Positions 16,861 through 25,942 of a DNA stretch of 64,000 bases are shown here, piece after piece. The first letter of the stretch is position 1, and each line of letters opens with the position of its first letter. The stretch comes from Pseudomonas congelans. Its GTDB lineage: Bacteria; Pseudomonadota; Gammaproteobacteria; Pseudomonadales; Pseudomonadaceae. The stretch lies in contig NZ_FNJH01000004.1 in NCBI RefSeq assembly GCF_900103225.1, forward strand, positions 279,349 to 343,348. The letters run 5' to 3'. The translations under genes and the position numbers were made by a program. Below the pieces are notes generated by a model, which saw only the letters and a list, made by a program, of their open reading frames with translations, was not told the DNA's origin and did not search any database.

Positions 16861-18388
16861 CCTGATCACCTTCGGCGAGCGTGCGCTACGCATCGAAGAC
16901 GTGTTGGCACTGGCCAACCGGCAAACGCCGAGCACATTGCAGGGCGACGAAGAGTTCCGTGCGCGGATTGCCAGGGGCGCGCAGTTTCTGGATTCGCTGC
17001 TGGACAGGGAAGGCGTGATCTATGGTGTCACCACCGGCTACGGCGATTCCTGCGTGGTCGCCGTGCCGCTGGAGCATGTCGAAGCGCTGCCGCGTCATCT
17101 CTACACCTTCCACGGCTGCGGACTGGGCAAACTGCTCGATGAGCAGGCTACCCGCGCAGTGCTGACGGCGCGTTTGCAGTCACTGTGTCAGGGTGTTTCC
17201 GGTGTGCGTGTCGAACTGATCGAGCGTTTGCAGGCGTTCATCGAGCAGGACGTGCTGCCACTGATCCCCGAAGAAGGCTCGGTGGGTGCCAGCGGCGATC
17301 TGACGCCGCTTTCCTATGTGGCCGCGACCCTGTCGGGCGAGCGAGAAGTCATGTTTCGCGGTGAACGCCGCCGGGCCATCGATGTGCATCAGCAATTGGG
17401 CTGGACACCGCTGGTGCTGCGCCCCAAGGAAGCTCTGGCACTGATGAACGGCACCGCCGTCATGACCGGTATCGCCTGCCTGGCTTTCGGCCGGGCCGAT
17501 TACCTGCTGCAACTGGCAACACGAATCACGGCCATGAACGTGGTAGCACTGCAAGGCAACCCAGAGCATTTCGACGAACGCCTGTTCGCCACCAAGCCGC
17601 ATCCGGGCCAGATGCAGGTGGCGGCGTGGTTGCGCCAGGATTTGGCCATCGATGCACCGACGGCCCCCCTGCACCGTTTGCAGGACCGCTATTCACTGCG
17701 TTGCGCGCCACATGTTCTGGGCGTGCTGGCCGACAGCCTGAACTGGCTGCGGTCATTCATCGAGATCGAGTTAAACAGCGCCAACGACAACCCGATCATC
17801 GATGCCGAGGCCGAGCGCGTGCTGCACGGCGGGCATTTCTACGGCGGGCACATCGCCTTTGCCATGGACAGTCTGAAAACCCTGGTGGCCAATGTGGCAG
17901 ACCTGCTCGACCGGCAACTGGCGCTGTTGGTGGACGAGCGTTATAACCATGGTTTGCCGAGTAATCTGTCAGGGGCCAGTGCCGAGCGGTCGATGCTCAA
18001 TCATGGTTTCAAGGCGGTGCAGATCGGCGCCAGCGCGTGGACGGCCGAAGCCCTGAAAAACACCATGCCGGCCAGTGTCTTCTCGCGTTCCACCGAATGC
18101 CACAATCAGGACAAGGTCAGCATGGGCACGATCGCCGCGCGTGACGCCATCCGGGTACTGGAGCTGACCGAGCAGGTTGCCGCCGCCACGCTGATCGCCG
18201 CCAATCAGGGTGTCTGGCTGCGCAGTAGGGCAGCCGATGCGCGCCCGCTGCCACCGGCACTGGCGGCCATGCATCATCAGTTGGGTGAAGACTTCGCCCC
18301 TGTCATCGAAGACCGGGCACTGGAGAGCGAACTGCGCCTGTGCCTGAAACATATTGCCAACCGCCACTGGAGGTTGCATGCGCAGTAA
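16841..18388 (+). CDS. Aromatic amino acid ammonia-lyase (HAL/TAL/PAL family)
   Basis: This 515-residue protein belongs to the MIO-dependent lyase family. The self-cyclising Ala150-Ser151-Gly152 triad sits in GSVGASGDLTPLSY, and the catalytic-type tyrosine in YGVTTGYG (Tyr61). The substrate-selectivity pair aligned with His-Leu of tyrosine lyases and Ser-His of histidine lyases is Phe90-His91 (LYTFHGCGLG). By context it should supply a cinnamate- or coumarate-type acid from phenylalanine or tyrosine as aryl starter, not degrade histidine; no hut genes are near. It overlaps the preceding gene by 20 bases. Confidence 0.9.
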   Translation: MTNQAPDLITFGERALRIEDVLALANRQTPSTLQGDEEFRARIARGAQFLDSLLDREGVIYGVTTGYGDSCVVAVPLEHVEALPRHLYTFHGCGLGKLLDEQATRAVLTARLQSLCQGVSGVRVELIERLQAFIEQDVLPLIPEEGSVGASGDLTPLSYVAATLSGEREVMFRGERRRAIDVHQQLGWTPLVLRPKEALALMNGTAVMTGIACLAFGRADYLLQLATRITAMNVVALQGNPEHFDERLFATKPHPGQMQVAAWLRQDLAIDAPTAPLHRLQDRYSLRCAPHVLGVLADSLNWLRSFIEIELNSANDNPIIDAEAERVLHGGHFYGGHIAFAMDSLKTLVANVADLLDRQLALLVDERYNHGLPSNLSGASAERSMLNHGFKAVQIGASAWTAEALKNTMPASVFSRSTECHNQDKVSMGTIAARDAIRVLELTEQVAAATLIAANQGVWLRSRAADARPLPPALAAMHHQLGEDFAPVIEDRALESELRLCLKHIANRHWRLHAQ

Positions 18389-18827
18389 GGGTTTTCTGCA
18401 CATCGACACTGAAATCGTCGTGCCGTTTTTCGACGTCGACATGATGAGCATCGTCTGGCACGGGCACTACGTGAAGTACCTCGAAGTGGCACGTTGCGCA
18501 CTGCTCGATCACATCGGTCATAACTATATGCAGATGCTCGAATCCGGTTATGGTTGGCCGGTGATCGATCTGCAATTGCGCTATGTGCGCAGTGCCGTGT
18601 TCGGTCAGACACTGAACGTGCGCGCCAGTCTGGTGGAGTGGGAGAACCGTCTGAAGATCAATTACCTGATCACCGACGCACACACCGGTGAGCGCATGAC
18701 CCGCGCCAGCACCGTGCAGGTCGCAGTCGACAGCCAGAGCCGGGAAATGCAACTGGCATCGCCGCAGGTGTTCATCGATGCCGTCAAAAATGCCCTTGCG
18801 AACACACCAGAGAGCACTTCGCCATGA
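18378..18827 (+). CDS. apeK: 4HBT-type acyl thioesterase (ApeK)
   Basis: This is a 149-residue single-hotdog thioesterase with the family motif FFDVDMMSIVWHGHYVKYLE, including the catalytic-type aspartate. In APE operons it probably releases or proofreads ACP-bound chains. ATG 18378 overlaps the lyase end by 11 bases, and the stop overlaps the LolA-like gene by four. Confidence 0.88.
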   Translation: MRSKGFLHIDTEIVVPFFDVDMMSIVWHGHYVKYLEVARCALLDHIGHNYMQMLESGYGWPVIDLQLRYVRSAVFGQTLNVRASLVEWENRLKINYLITDAHTGERMTRASTVQVAVDSQSREMQLASPQVFIDAVKNALANTPESTSP

Positions 18828-19438
18828 ACCGCCCGCTTCGTACCTTGATTCTGCTGGGGCTGCTGTGCCTTTCGTCCCTGGCGCAGGCTTTCGACCTGCA
18901 ACAACTGAGCGACCAGCTCGCCAAACCTGCGGTGGTACAGGGTCGTTTCGTTCAGGAAAAACACCTGCGCGCCCTGCCGCAACCGCTGCTCAGCAAGGGC
19001 CGCTTCGTGCTCGCCAGGGATTTCGGGCTGCTCTGGCTGCTGGAAACACCGCTCAAGCAGGATTACCGCATCAATGCCGAGGGTATTGCCCGTCGTGAAA
19101 CCGATGGCAATGTCAGTACCTGGAAGCCGGTGCCGAACAAGAACGCCGGCGCCGAGCAGAACCGTCTGTTCCTGGCGGTATTGCAAGGCGACAGCAGCGG
19201 CCTGCAACGGGACTTCGACTTGCAGCTCAAGGGCGAGGCGAATGCCTGGCACCTCACCCTCACGCCACGCTCGATGCTTTTGCAACAAGTGTTCAAGCAG
19301 ATCAACATCGACGGCGGCGAACTGGTGCAGCGTATCGAGCTGCTGGAGACCCAGGGCGACAGCACCGTCCTGAAAATGATCGACAGCAGCAGTGCCCCGA
19401 TTCTGACCGATGCGCAGCGTAATGACTTCAAGGACTGA
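18824..19438 (+). CDS. apeL: LolA-like periplasmic lipid carrier (ApeL)
   Basis: This 204-residue protein has a clear signal peptide (LRTLILLGLLCLSSLAQA, cleavage near residue 22). It is then similar to outer-membrane lipoprotein carrier LolA, a half-barrel that shields a lipid. In APE clusters it is expected to ferry the polyene lipid across the periplasm with the MMPL exporter and the DUF3261 lipoprotein. It is coupled to both neighbours by overlaps. Confidence 0.88.
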   Translation: MNRPLRTLILLGLLCLSSLAQAFDLQQLSDQLAKPAVVQGRFVQEKHLRALPQPLLSKGRFVLARDFGLLWLLETPLKQDYRINAEGIARRETDGNVSTWKPVPNKNAGAEQNRLFLAVLQGDSSGLQRDFDLQLKGEANAWHLTLTPRSMLLQQVFKQINIDGGELVQRIELLETQGDSTVLKMIDSSSAPILTDAQRNDFKD

Positions 19439-21785
19439 GCGGCTGTTGCCGCGACTGTTCCTGCTGATTCTGGCAGGCGTGCTGGCGCTCGCGGGCTGGC
19501 AGTGGCACGACCGCTCGCCGCTGTCGGCCAATCTGATGGAGCTGGTGCCGGGCACCGATAACGACGAACTGGTCGTCAGCGCCGAAAAGCGCATGCAGGA
19601 ACCGCTCAACCGCGAAATGCTGGTGCTGGTGGGCCACAGCGATCGGCAGAAGGCCGTCGAACTGGCACGCAATCTGGCTGAACAATGGCAGTCGACCGGC
19701 CTGTTCGAGAAGGTCCAGTGGTCATTGCAGGCCGACCTGCCCGCGTTGCGCACCCAGTTGCTGCAAGGGCGCATCGCCATGTTGCCGACAGCGGACCGCA
19801 CACTGCTGATCGACGACCCGAAAACCTTCATCGAGCAGCGCGTACAGACGCTGTTCGACCCGTTTGCCGGGTTCAGCCTGGTGCCTGGCCAGGATGACTG
19901 GCTGGGGCTGACCGGACGTATCCAGAACGGCCTGCCGAAACAGGGCTCGGTCGAAGCGGACCTGGCCAGTGGTGCGCTGGTGGCCACCGCCGAGGGTAAA
20001 AGCTGGGTACTGCTGCGTTCGCGAACCCGAACCGATGCGTTCGACATGCACCTGCCCGGCCAGGTTGCGGACCTGCTGGCGAAAGCGCGGGTGCAGGCCA
20101 GTCAGGCGGGGGGGCAATTGCTCGCGGCCAGCGGGCTGCTTTACGCTGCCGACGGGCAGAAGCAGGCCAGCCGGGAAATCACCTGGGTCGGCGGTGGCGC
20201 AACGGTCGGTATCCTGTTGTTGCTGTTGCTGGCCTTCCGGCGCTGGAGCGTGTTGCTGGCCTTCGTGCCGGTGGTGGTCGGCATGCTCTTCGGCGCGGTG
20301 GCCTGCGTCGCGATATTCGGCAGCATGCACGTCATGACGCTGGTGCTGGGCTCGAGCCTGATCGGGGTGGCGGTGGATTACCCGCTGCATTACCTGTCCA
20401 AGAGCTGGAGCCTCAAGCCCTGGCGCAGTTGGCCCGCCTTGCGCCTGACCCTGCCGGGCCTGAGCCTGAGCCTGATCACCAGTTGCATCGGCTACCTGGC
20501 GCTGGCCTGGACGCCGTTCCCGGCACTCACGCAAATTGCAGTGTTCTCGGCGGCCGGCCTGATCGGCGCTTATCTGACCGCGGTGTGCCTGTTGCCCGCG
20601 CTGCTCGCCAACGTCGAGATCAGCCCTGCACAGTGGCCACTGAAACTGGCGCAATTGATGCTCGACTGCCGCGCCGCCTTGCTGCTGCGCGTCAGCACAC
20701 CGATTCTGCTGGTGCTGCTGTTGACATTCTGTGGCGGCGGGCTCTGGCACCTGACCACCAAGAACGATATTCGCCAATGGGTGGCAGCGCCTCAGGCGTT
20801 GACCGATGAAGCCCAGGCCATCGCACGAATCACCGGCTATCAGCCCACCAGCCAGTTTTTTCTGGTGCGGGGCAAGGACCAACAGCAATTGCTGGATCGG
20901 CAGTCCGAATTGACCCAACGGCTCGACCAACTGGTCAGCATGGACAAGCTGCAAGGCTACATGGCGCTCAACCAGTTGCTTGATTCGCCGGCCGAACAAC
21001 AGAGCACCCGCGACGCTCTGGGCAAATTGCCGCAATACTGGGCGCCGCTGGTAGAGCTTGGCGTTCCGGCCAGCGCCTTGAAGGCTGAGCTGGCCCAACT
21101 GCAGGCACTGCCGACGCAAGATATCGATCATGCGCTTCAAGGCCCACTGAGCGAGCCGTGGCGCACGCTCTGGCTGGGGCCGGCGCGCAATGACAACGGC
21201 GAACAGGGTGTTGCCAGCATCGTCAGCCTGCGTGGCATGAACAGCATGGCGTTGCTGCGTGTGCAGGCCATCGGCCTGGAGGGTGTGCAACTGGTCGACC
21301 GCCTGGGTGAGCTCAACGAGGTGTTTGCCCACACGCAGATCAGCGCAGCGGAATTGAAGCTGGCGTCGTGCGTACTGATTGTCCTGCTACTGATCGCGCC
21401 GTTTGGCTTTGGTGGTGCGTTGCGCATCGTCGCCCTGCCCCTGCTGGCGGCCCTGTGCAGCCTCGCCAGCCTGGGCTGGCTCGGTCAGCCGCTGACTCTG
21501 TTCAGCCTGTTCGGCCTGTTGCTGGTCACGGCGATCAGCGTCGATTACGCCATCCTGATGCGCGAGCAGATAGGCGGCGCGGCCGTCAGCCTGCTGGGCA
21601 CGCTGCTGGCAGCGGTTACCACCTGGCTGTCGTTCGGGCTGCTGGCCGTTTCCAGCACCCCGGCGATCAGCAACTTCGGTCTGTCGGTCAGTCTGGGGCT
21701 GGCGTTCAGCTTCCTGCTGGCGCCCTGGGCCAGCCCGCGTAAAGCGTCTCATCCGCCAGCCAATGCTGAAGGGCCACACGCATGA
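19422..21785 (+). CDS. apeM: MMPL/RND-type exporter (ApeM)
   Basis: This 787-residue inner-membrane protein has RND-like topology: one N-terminal helix, a large periplasmic domain, a bundle of helices (about residues 240-420), a second periplasmic domain, and a second bundle at the C-terminus. It is probably the pump that extracts the polyene lipid from the inner membrane. I chose ATG 19422 (MTSRTERLLPRLF); an in-frame codon at 19410 is also possible. Both lie inside the end of apeL. The stop overlaps the ATG of a tiny frame (21782). Confidence 0.87.
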   Translation: MTSRTERLLPRLFLLILAGVLALAGWQWHDRSPLSANLMELVPGTDNDELVVSAEKRMQEPLNREMLVLVGHSDRQKAVELARNLAEQWQSTGLFEKVQWSLQADLPALRTQLLQGRIAMLPTADRTLLIDDPKTFIEQRVQTLFDPFAGFSLVPGQDDWLGLTGRIQNGLPKQGSVEADLASGALVATAEGKSWVLLRSRTRTDAFDMHLPGQVADLLAKARVQASQAGGQLLAASGLLYAADGQKQASREITWVGGGATVGILLLLLLAFRRWSVLLAFVPVVVGMLFGAVACVAIFGSMHVMTLVLGSSLIGVAVDYPLHYLSKSWSLKPWRSWPALRLTLPGLSLSLITSCIGYLALAWTPFPALTQIAVFSAAGLIGAYLTAVCLLPALLANVEISPAQWPLKLAQLMLDCRAALLLRVSTPILLVLLLTFCGGGLWHLTTKNDIRQWVAAPQALTDEAQAIARITGYQPTSQFFLVRGKDQQQLLDRQSELTQRLDQLVSMDKLQGYMALNQLLDSPAEQQSTRDALGKLPQYWAPLVELGVPASALKAELAQLQALPTQDIDHALQGPLSEPWRTLWLGPARNDNGEQGVASIVSLRGMNSMALLRVQAIGLEGVQLVDRLGELNEVFAHTQISAAELKLASCVLIVLLLIAPFGFGGALRIVALPLLAALCSLASLGWLGQPLTLFSLFGLLLVTAISVDYAILMREQIGGAAVSLLGTLLAAVTTWLSFGLLAVSSTPAISNFGLSVSLGLAFSFLLAPWASPRKASHPPANAEGPHA

Positions 21786-21853
21786 GTCTTGCAGCGTTGT
21801 CATCACTCCCTGCCACCGCCCAACCGGAAAGGAATACCTGTGCCCATCACTGA
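21782..21853 (+). CDS. Possible 23-residue coupling peptide between apeM and the halogenase-like gene
   Basis: An ATG at 21782 overlaps the apeM stop in the ATGA arrangement used throughout this operon. It opens a frame of 23 residues (MSLAALSSLPATAQ and on to NTCAHH) ending inside the next gene. It could deliver ribosomes to the GTG start at 21840, or be a chance or decayed frame. No family is recognisable. Confidence 0.25.
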   Translation: MSLAALSSLPATAQPERNTCAHH

Positions 21854-23087
21854 TAGGGAAATTCGTCAGGTCGTCGTCATCGGTGCCGGCCCGGCCGGTT
21901 CAATAGCGGCTGCCCTGCTCAAACGCCAGGGCCATGACGTGCTGATCATCGAGCGCCAGCTGTTTCCGCGCTTCTCCATTGGTGAGAGCCTGCTGTGCCA
22001 TTGTCTGGACTTCGTCGAAGAGGCCGGGATGCTGGAGGCCGTGCAGGCCGCCGGTTTCCAGCCCAAGAATGGCGCAGCGTTCGCGCGGGGCGAGCGATAC
22101 AGCGATTTCGACTTCGGCGATACCTTCAGCAACGGCAAGCCGACGACCTTTCAGGTGCAGCGCAGCGAGTTCGATAAACTGCTCGCCGATCAGGCCGCGC
22201 TGCAAGGCGTGGACATCCGCTACCGGGAAGAAATCGTCAGCGCCGACTTCGATGGCCCGCAGCCGGTTTTATGTGTAAAGCGCGAGGACGGCAGCGAATA
22301 CAGCGTGCAGGCGGCCTTCGTACTCGACGCCAGCGGCTATGGCCGTGTGCTGCCGCGCTTGCTGGACCTGGAAGCGCCGTCGGGTTTTCCAGTGCGCCAG
22401 GCAGTGTTTACCCATATCGAAGACCGCATCGAAAGCCCGCCCTTCGACCGCCGCAAGATTCTCGTCAGCATCCATCCGCAGCACAGCGATGTGTGGTTCT
22501 GGTCGATCCCGTTCAGCGAAGGCCGCTGTTCGATAGGCGTGGTGGCCTCGGCTGAACGCTTCAAGGGCAAGCCCGAGGATCTGGATACCTGCCTGCGCGC
22601 CTTCATCGATGAAACGCCGCAACTGGCCAGCGTGCTGAAAAACGCGGTCTGGGATACGCCGGCGAGGACCATCGGCGGCTACTCGGCCAACGTCAAGACC
22701 CTGCACGGCAAAGGCTTTGCGCTGCTGGGCAATGCGGCAGAATTCCTCGACCCGGTGTTTTCTTCGGGCGTGACCATCGCCATGCGTTCGGCGAGCATGG
22801 CGGCTGGCGTGCTGAGCCGGCAGTTGCAGGGCGAAAACGTGGACTGGGAAAGCGAGTTCGCTGTGCCGTTGAAACGTGGCGTCGACACCTTCAGGGCCTA
22901 TGTCGAAGGCTGGTACGACGGTACGTTCCAGAGCGTGATTTTCTACCCCGGCAGCGCTCCGGATATCCGCCGGATGATCAGCTCGATTCTGGCCGGTTAT
23001 GCCTGGGACGAACGCAATCCGTTTGTCAGCGAGCCCAAGCGCCGCCTGCGCACGCTTTCGGAAATCTGCGCGGACAGTGGCTCATGA
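21840..23087 (+). CDS. FAD-dependent oxidoreductase, halogenase-like
   Basis: This 415-residue flavoprotein is of the tryptophan/phenolic halogenase superfamily. The FAD-binding motif VIGAGPAGS is at residues 14-22. The segment WFWSIP (219-224) matches the WxWxIP motif diagnostic of flavin-dependent halogenases. Lys76 in GFQPKNGAAF aligns with the catalytic lysine of PltA/CmlS-type enzymes. It could halogenate the aryl head, as in brominated xanthomonadins, or be a related reductase. GTG 21840 is chosen because GGAAAGGA lies just upstream; the frame is open to 21789. It overlaps the methyltransferase gene by four bases. Confidence 0.85.
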   Translation: MPITDREIRQVVVIGAGPAGSIAAALLKRQGHDVLIIERQLFPRFSIGESLLCHCLDFVEEAGMLEAVQAAGFQPKNGAAFARGERYSDFDFGDTFSNGKPTTFQVQRSEFDKLLADQAALQGVDIRYREEIVSADFDGPQPVLCVKREDGSEYSVQAAFVLDASGYGRVLPRLLDLEAPSGFPVRQAVFTHIEDRIESPPFDRRKILVSIHPQHSDVWFWSIPFSEGRCSIGVVASAERFKGKPEDLDTCLRAFIDETPQLASVLKNAVWDTPARTIGGYSANVKTLHGKGFALLGNAAEFLDPVFSSGVTIAMRSASMAAGVLSRQLQGENVDWESEFAVPLKRGVDTFRAYVEGWYDGTFQSVIFYPGSAPDIRRMISSILAGYAWDERNPFVSEPKRRLRTLSEICADSGS

Positions 23088-23818
23088 ATCGACCGTTCCT
23101 GAGTGACAGTTATGTCGAGGAAACCCGCTTCGGCCTGTGGTTTCTGCGCAGCAACATCTGGCAGTACCGCGTGCTGCGCGTGGCGATAGATGATTTGCGC
23201 AGCCTGTTCGCCAGCCCGCCGCCGGTTGCGCCGGTGGTGCTCGACGCCGGTTGCGGTCAGGGCCGCTCGTTCCAGCACCTGAACAAGGTTTTTCAGCCGT
23301 CCAGGCTCATCGGCGTCGACGCCGACCCGCACAGCCTCGACATGAGTGGCGAAGAGGCGCGGGCCAGAGGCATAGACGTCGAACTGCTCGGCAGCGACTG
23401 CGCAGCCCTGCCAGTACCCGACGCCAGCGTCGATTTGCTGTTCTGCCATCAGACTTTCCACCATCTGGTCGAGCAGGAACAAGCGCTGGCCGAGTTTTAT
23501 CGTGTGCTCAAACCGGGCGGCTACCTGCTGTTTGCCGAGTCGACCGAGGCGTACATCGACACCTGGGTGATTCGCTGGCTGTTCCGCCACCCGATGCACG
23601 TTCAGAAAAGTGCGGCGCAGTACCTGCAGATGATCCGCGACCAGGGTTTCGAGTTCGATGCACAGAATGTTTCGTATCCGTACCTGTGGTGGAGCCGCGC
23701 CAGGGACTTCGGCCTGCTCGAAGCCTTGAAACTGCAAAAACCCAGGCCGTTCGGCCAACGGGAGGAAACGCTGGTCAATGTCGTGGCCCGCAAACCCTTG
23801 GAAGTTGGAGCATCATGA
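23084..23818 (+). CDS. Class I SAM-dependent methyltransferase (ApeB-type)
   Basis: This 244-residue methyltransferase has motif I VLDAGCGQGRSF (near residue 50), an acidic motif II (LIGVDADPHS) and an FYRVLKPGGYLLFAES segment typical of motif III. In APE biosynthesis a methyltransferase of this type methylates the aryl head group. Its place next to the halogenase-like gene suggests both tailor the ring. ATGA overlaps lie on both sides. Confidence 0.86.
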   Translation: MNRPFLSDSYVEETRFGLWFLRSNIWQYRVLRVAIDDLRSLFASPPPVAPVVLDAGCGQGRSFQHLNKVFQPSRLIGVDADPHSLDMSGEEARARGIDVELLGSDCAALPVPDASVDLLFCHQTFHHLVEQEQALAEFYRVLKPGGYLLFAESTEAYIDTWVIRWLFRHPMHVQKSAAQYLQMIRDQGFEFDAQNVSYPYLWWSRARDFGLLEALKLQKPRPFGQREETLVNVVARKPLEVGAS

Positions 23819-24297
23819 TTCGCGTACTGTTTTTAGCCTTCCTGCTGCTCGGCGGCTGTGCGGCACAAGCCCCGCTGCCGACCAGCGCACCGACCATGCA
23901 ATTGCCGATGCAACTGCACATCGAACGCCGACAGACCGATCAGCGTCAGGACTGGTTGCTGATCATCCAGCGTGAGAACGGCGGATTGCGCTGGTCGATG
24001 ATGGACCCGCTGGGCATTCCCCAGGCGCGCCAGTTGCTGATCAACGGAAAATGGCAGGCCGATGGTTTGCTGCCGCCCAATCCGGAGGCCCGCGAGCTGT
24101 TCGCTGCGCTGATGTTCGCCATGACCCCGGACCTGGAGATGCATGGCCGCTACCCGACGGCTTACCGCCAGGGCATGCAGCGTCGTCTGGATGATCGCTG
24201 GCTGGTCGAATATCAGTCGGCCAATGCGTTCACTATCCGCCTCAAGGACGGGCTGAGCTACAAGGTCACACCGCTGAACAACGAGAGCCTGCCATGA
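23815..24297 (+). CDS. apeN: DUF3261 outer-membrane-type lipoprotein (ApeN)
   Basis: This 160-residue protein has a lipoprotein signal peptide (MIRVLFLAFLLLGGC; lipobox LGGC, Cys15) followed by a small DUF3261 domain. The conserved position in APE clusters next to LolA-like and MMPL genes suggests a LolB-like acceptor role at the outer membrane. The true start ATG 23815 overlaps the methyltransferase stop; earlier in-frame codons lie inside that gene. Confidence 0.86.
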   Translation: MIRVLFLAFLLLGGCAAQAPLPTSAPTMQLPMQLHIERRQTDQRQDWLLIIQRENGGLRWSMMDPLGIPQARQLLINGKWQADGLLPPNPEARELFAALMFAMTPDLEMHGRYPTAYRQGMQRRLDDRWLVEYQSANAFTIRLKDGLSYKVTPLNNESLP

Positions 24298-25490
24298 CTG
24301 CCTATCTCAATGCACTGGGCCTGATCTGCGCGCTGGGCGACAGCCGTGAAGAGGTGTCGCGCAGGCTGTTCGCCGGCGACAGCTCGGGCATGGTGTTCGA
24401 AAGCGGCTGGGTGCGGGAACGTGCATTGCCGGTCGGCGCGGTCAAATCCGCACTGCCGCCCATTCCACCTGCCGTGCATTTGCATCGCAGCCGCAATAAC
24501 CAGTTGCTGCTGGCCGCCGCTCTGCAGATCGAGGCTGACATCAGCCGAGCCATCGCGCGCTTCGGCGCCGGGCGGATTGGTGTGATCATCGGCACCAGCA
24601 CCTCGGGTATCGATGAAGCGAGCGAGAGCATGGCCGTCTGGCTGCGTGACCGGATATTCCCCGACGATTACGATTATCGGCAACAGGAACTGGGCGCACC
24701 GGCGAATTTTCTCGCCGCCTGGCTGCAATTGAGCGGCCCGGCCTACGTCATATCGACAGCCTGCACCTCCAGCTCGCGGGCGTTGCTCAGTGCGCGACGG
24801 GCGCTGGACATGGGCCTGTGCGATGCCGTGCTGTGCGGCGGCGTCGACAGCCTGTGCAGGCTGACGCTGCAGGGGTTCTCGGCACTCGAGGCCATGTCGC
24901 CGCAGCTCTGCAACCCGTTCTCCAGCAACCGCAACGGGATCAATATCGGCGAGGCGGCCGCACTGTTCCTTATGACTCGCGAAGCCGACAGCAGGCACTC
25001 GATTGCCCTGCTGGGCGCAGGTGCCAGCTGCGATGCTCACCATATCTCGGCCCCCGAACCCACCGGGCGTGGTGCACGCGATGCGATGTTGCAAGCGTTG
25101 CGCAACGCCCGACTCGAGGCGGAGCAGATCGGTTATCTGAACCTGCATGGCACCGCCACGCAGCACAACGATGCGATGGAGAGCCTGGCCGTGCAGGGCG
25201 TATTTCCGAACGGCGTGCCCTGCTCTTCGACAAAGCCACTCAGCGGCCACACCCTGGGAGCGGCCGGCGCGCTGGAAGCGGCGTTTTGCTGGCTGAGCCT
25301 GGCCCCGGAGAATACCGAGCAGGCCCTGCCCCCGCACCTGTGGGACGGCGAGGCCGATCCGCTCCTGCCTGCGCTGCAGTGGACACACCCAGGCTCGCGC
25401 CTGACACCTGATAACGCTCGTTACATGATGAGCAATTCGTTTGCCTTCGGTGGCAACAACATCAGCCTGATTATCGGAGATGCCCCATGA
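24294..25490 (+). CDS. apeO: Beta-ketoacyl-ACP synthase (ApeO)
   Basis: This 398-residue condensing enzyme has the full Cys-His-His set: Cys157 in ISTACTSSSRALL, histidine in LNLHGTATQ, and histidine in PLSGHTLGAAGALE. In APE systems it forms the active elongation synthase with the chain-length-factor-like ApeC, extending the aryl-polyene chain with malonyl-ACP. It is coupled by ATGA overlaps to apeN and apeP. Confidence 0.92.
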   Translation: MTAYLNALGLICALGDSREEVSRRLFAGDSSGMVFESGWVRERALPVGAVKSALPPIPPAVHLHRSRNNQLLLAAALQIEADISRAIARFGAGRIGVIIGTSTSGIDEASESMAVWLRDRIFPDDYDYRQQELGAPANFLAAWLQLSGPAYVISTACTSSSRALLSARRALDMGLCDAVLCGGVDSLCRLTLQGFSALEAMSPQLCNPFSSNRNGINIGEAAALFLMTREADSRHSIALLGAGASCDAHHISAPEPTGRGARDAMLQALRNARLEAEQIGYLNLHGTATQHNDAMESLAVQGVFPNGVPCSSTKPLSGHTLGAAGALEAAFCWLSLAPENTEQALPPHLWDGEADPLLPALQWTHPGSRLTPDNARYMMSNSFAFGGNNISLIIGDAP

Positions 25491-25942
25491 CCGAGTGGCC
25501 GCTCGCCGAACTTATCCCCCATGCCGGCGACATGATTCTCATCGATCAGGTGCTGAGCTTTGACGAAGAACAGATTCGAACCCGCCTGACCGTGCGCGCC
25601 GACGGCCTGTTCAATCAAGCGGACGGCAGCCTGCCGGCATGGCTCGGCATAGAACTGATGGCGCAGAGCGTAGCGGCCTATGCCGGTTGCAAGGCACGCA
25701 ACGAGGGCGAAGCGGTCAAGCTGGGTTTTCTGCTTGGCAGCCGCAAGTTCGACTGCAACGTGGCGCGCTTCCCGCTGGGCAGTGAACTGCACATCCACGC
25801 CGTGCGCTCGCTGCAGGACGACAACGGCATGGGCATGTTCGAATGCACCCTCACCGGACCGGGTATCGAGGCTTTTGCCCGACTCAATGTATATTGCCCG
25901 CCCAACACTGCTGACTACCTGGCTGAAGGAGCCCCGGCATGA
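25487..25942 (+). CDS. apeP: APE 3-hydroxyacyl-ACP dehydratase subunit (ApeP)
   Basis: This 151-residue FabZ-like hotdog protein has LIPHAGDMILIDQVLSFD (His12) and the GIELMAQSVAAYAG central-helix segment. It works as a heterodimer with ApeI in known APE systems; here the ApeI part is fused to the ligase ApeH. It forms the conjugated double bonds after ketoreduction. Overlaps are on both sides. Confidence 0.9.
   Translation: MTEWPLAELIPHAGDMILIDQVLSFDEEQIRTRLTVRADGLFNQADGSLPAWLGIELMAQSVAAYAGCKARNEGEAVKLGFLLGSRKFDCNVARFPLGSELHIHAVRSLQDDNGMGMFECTLTGPGIEAFARLNVYCPPNTADYLAEGAPA

Noticed and set aside
16841..18388. Annotation as histidine ammonia-lyase HutH of histidine degradation
   Set aside because: It lies inside a tightly overlapping APE operon with no hut genes, and the selectivity pair is not Ser-His.
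19722..21332. Open frame of 536 codons antisense to the MMPL exporter
   Set aside because: Gln/Arg-rich shadow of the exporter's GC-rich codons.
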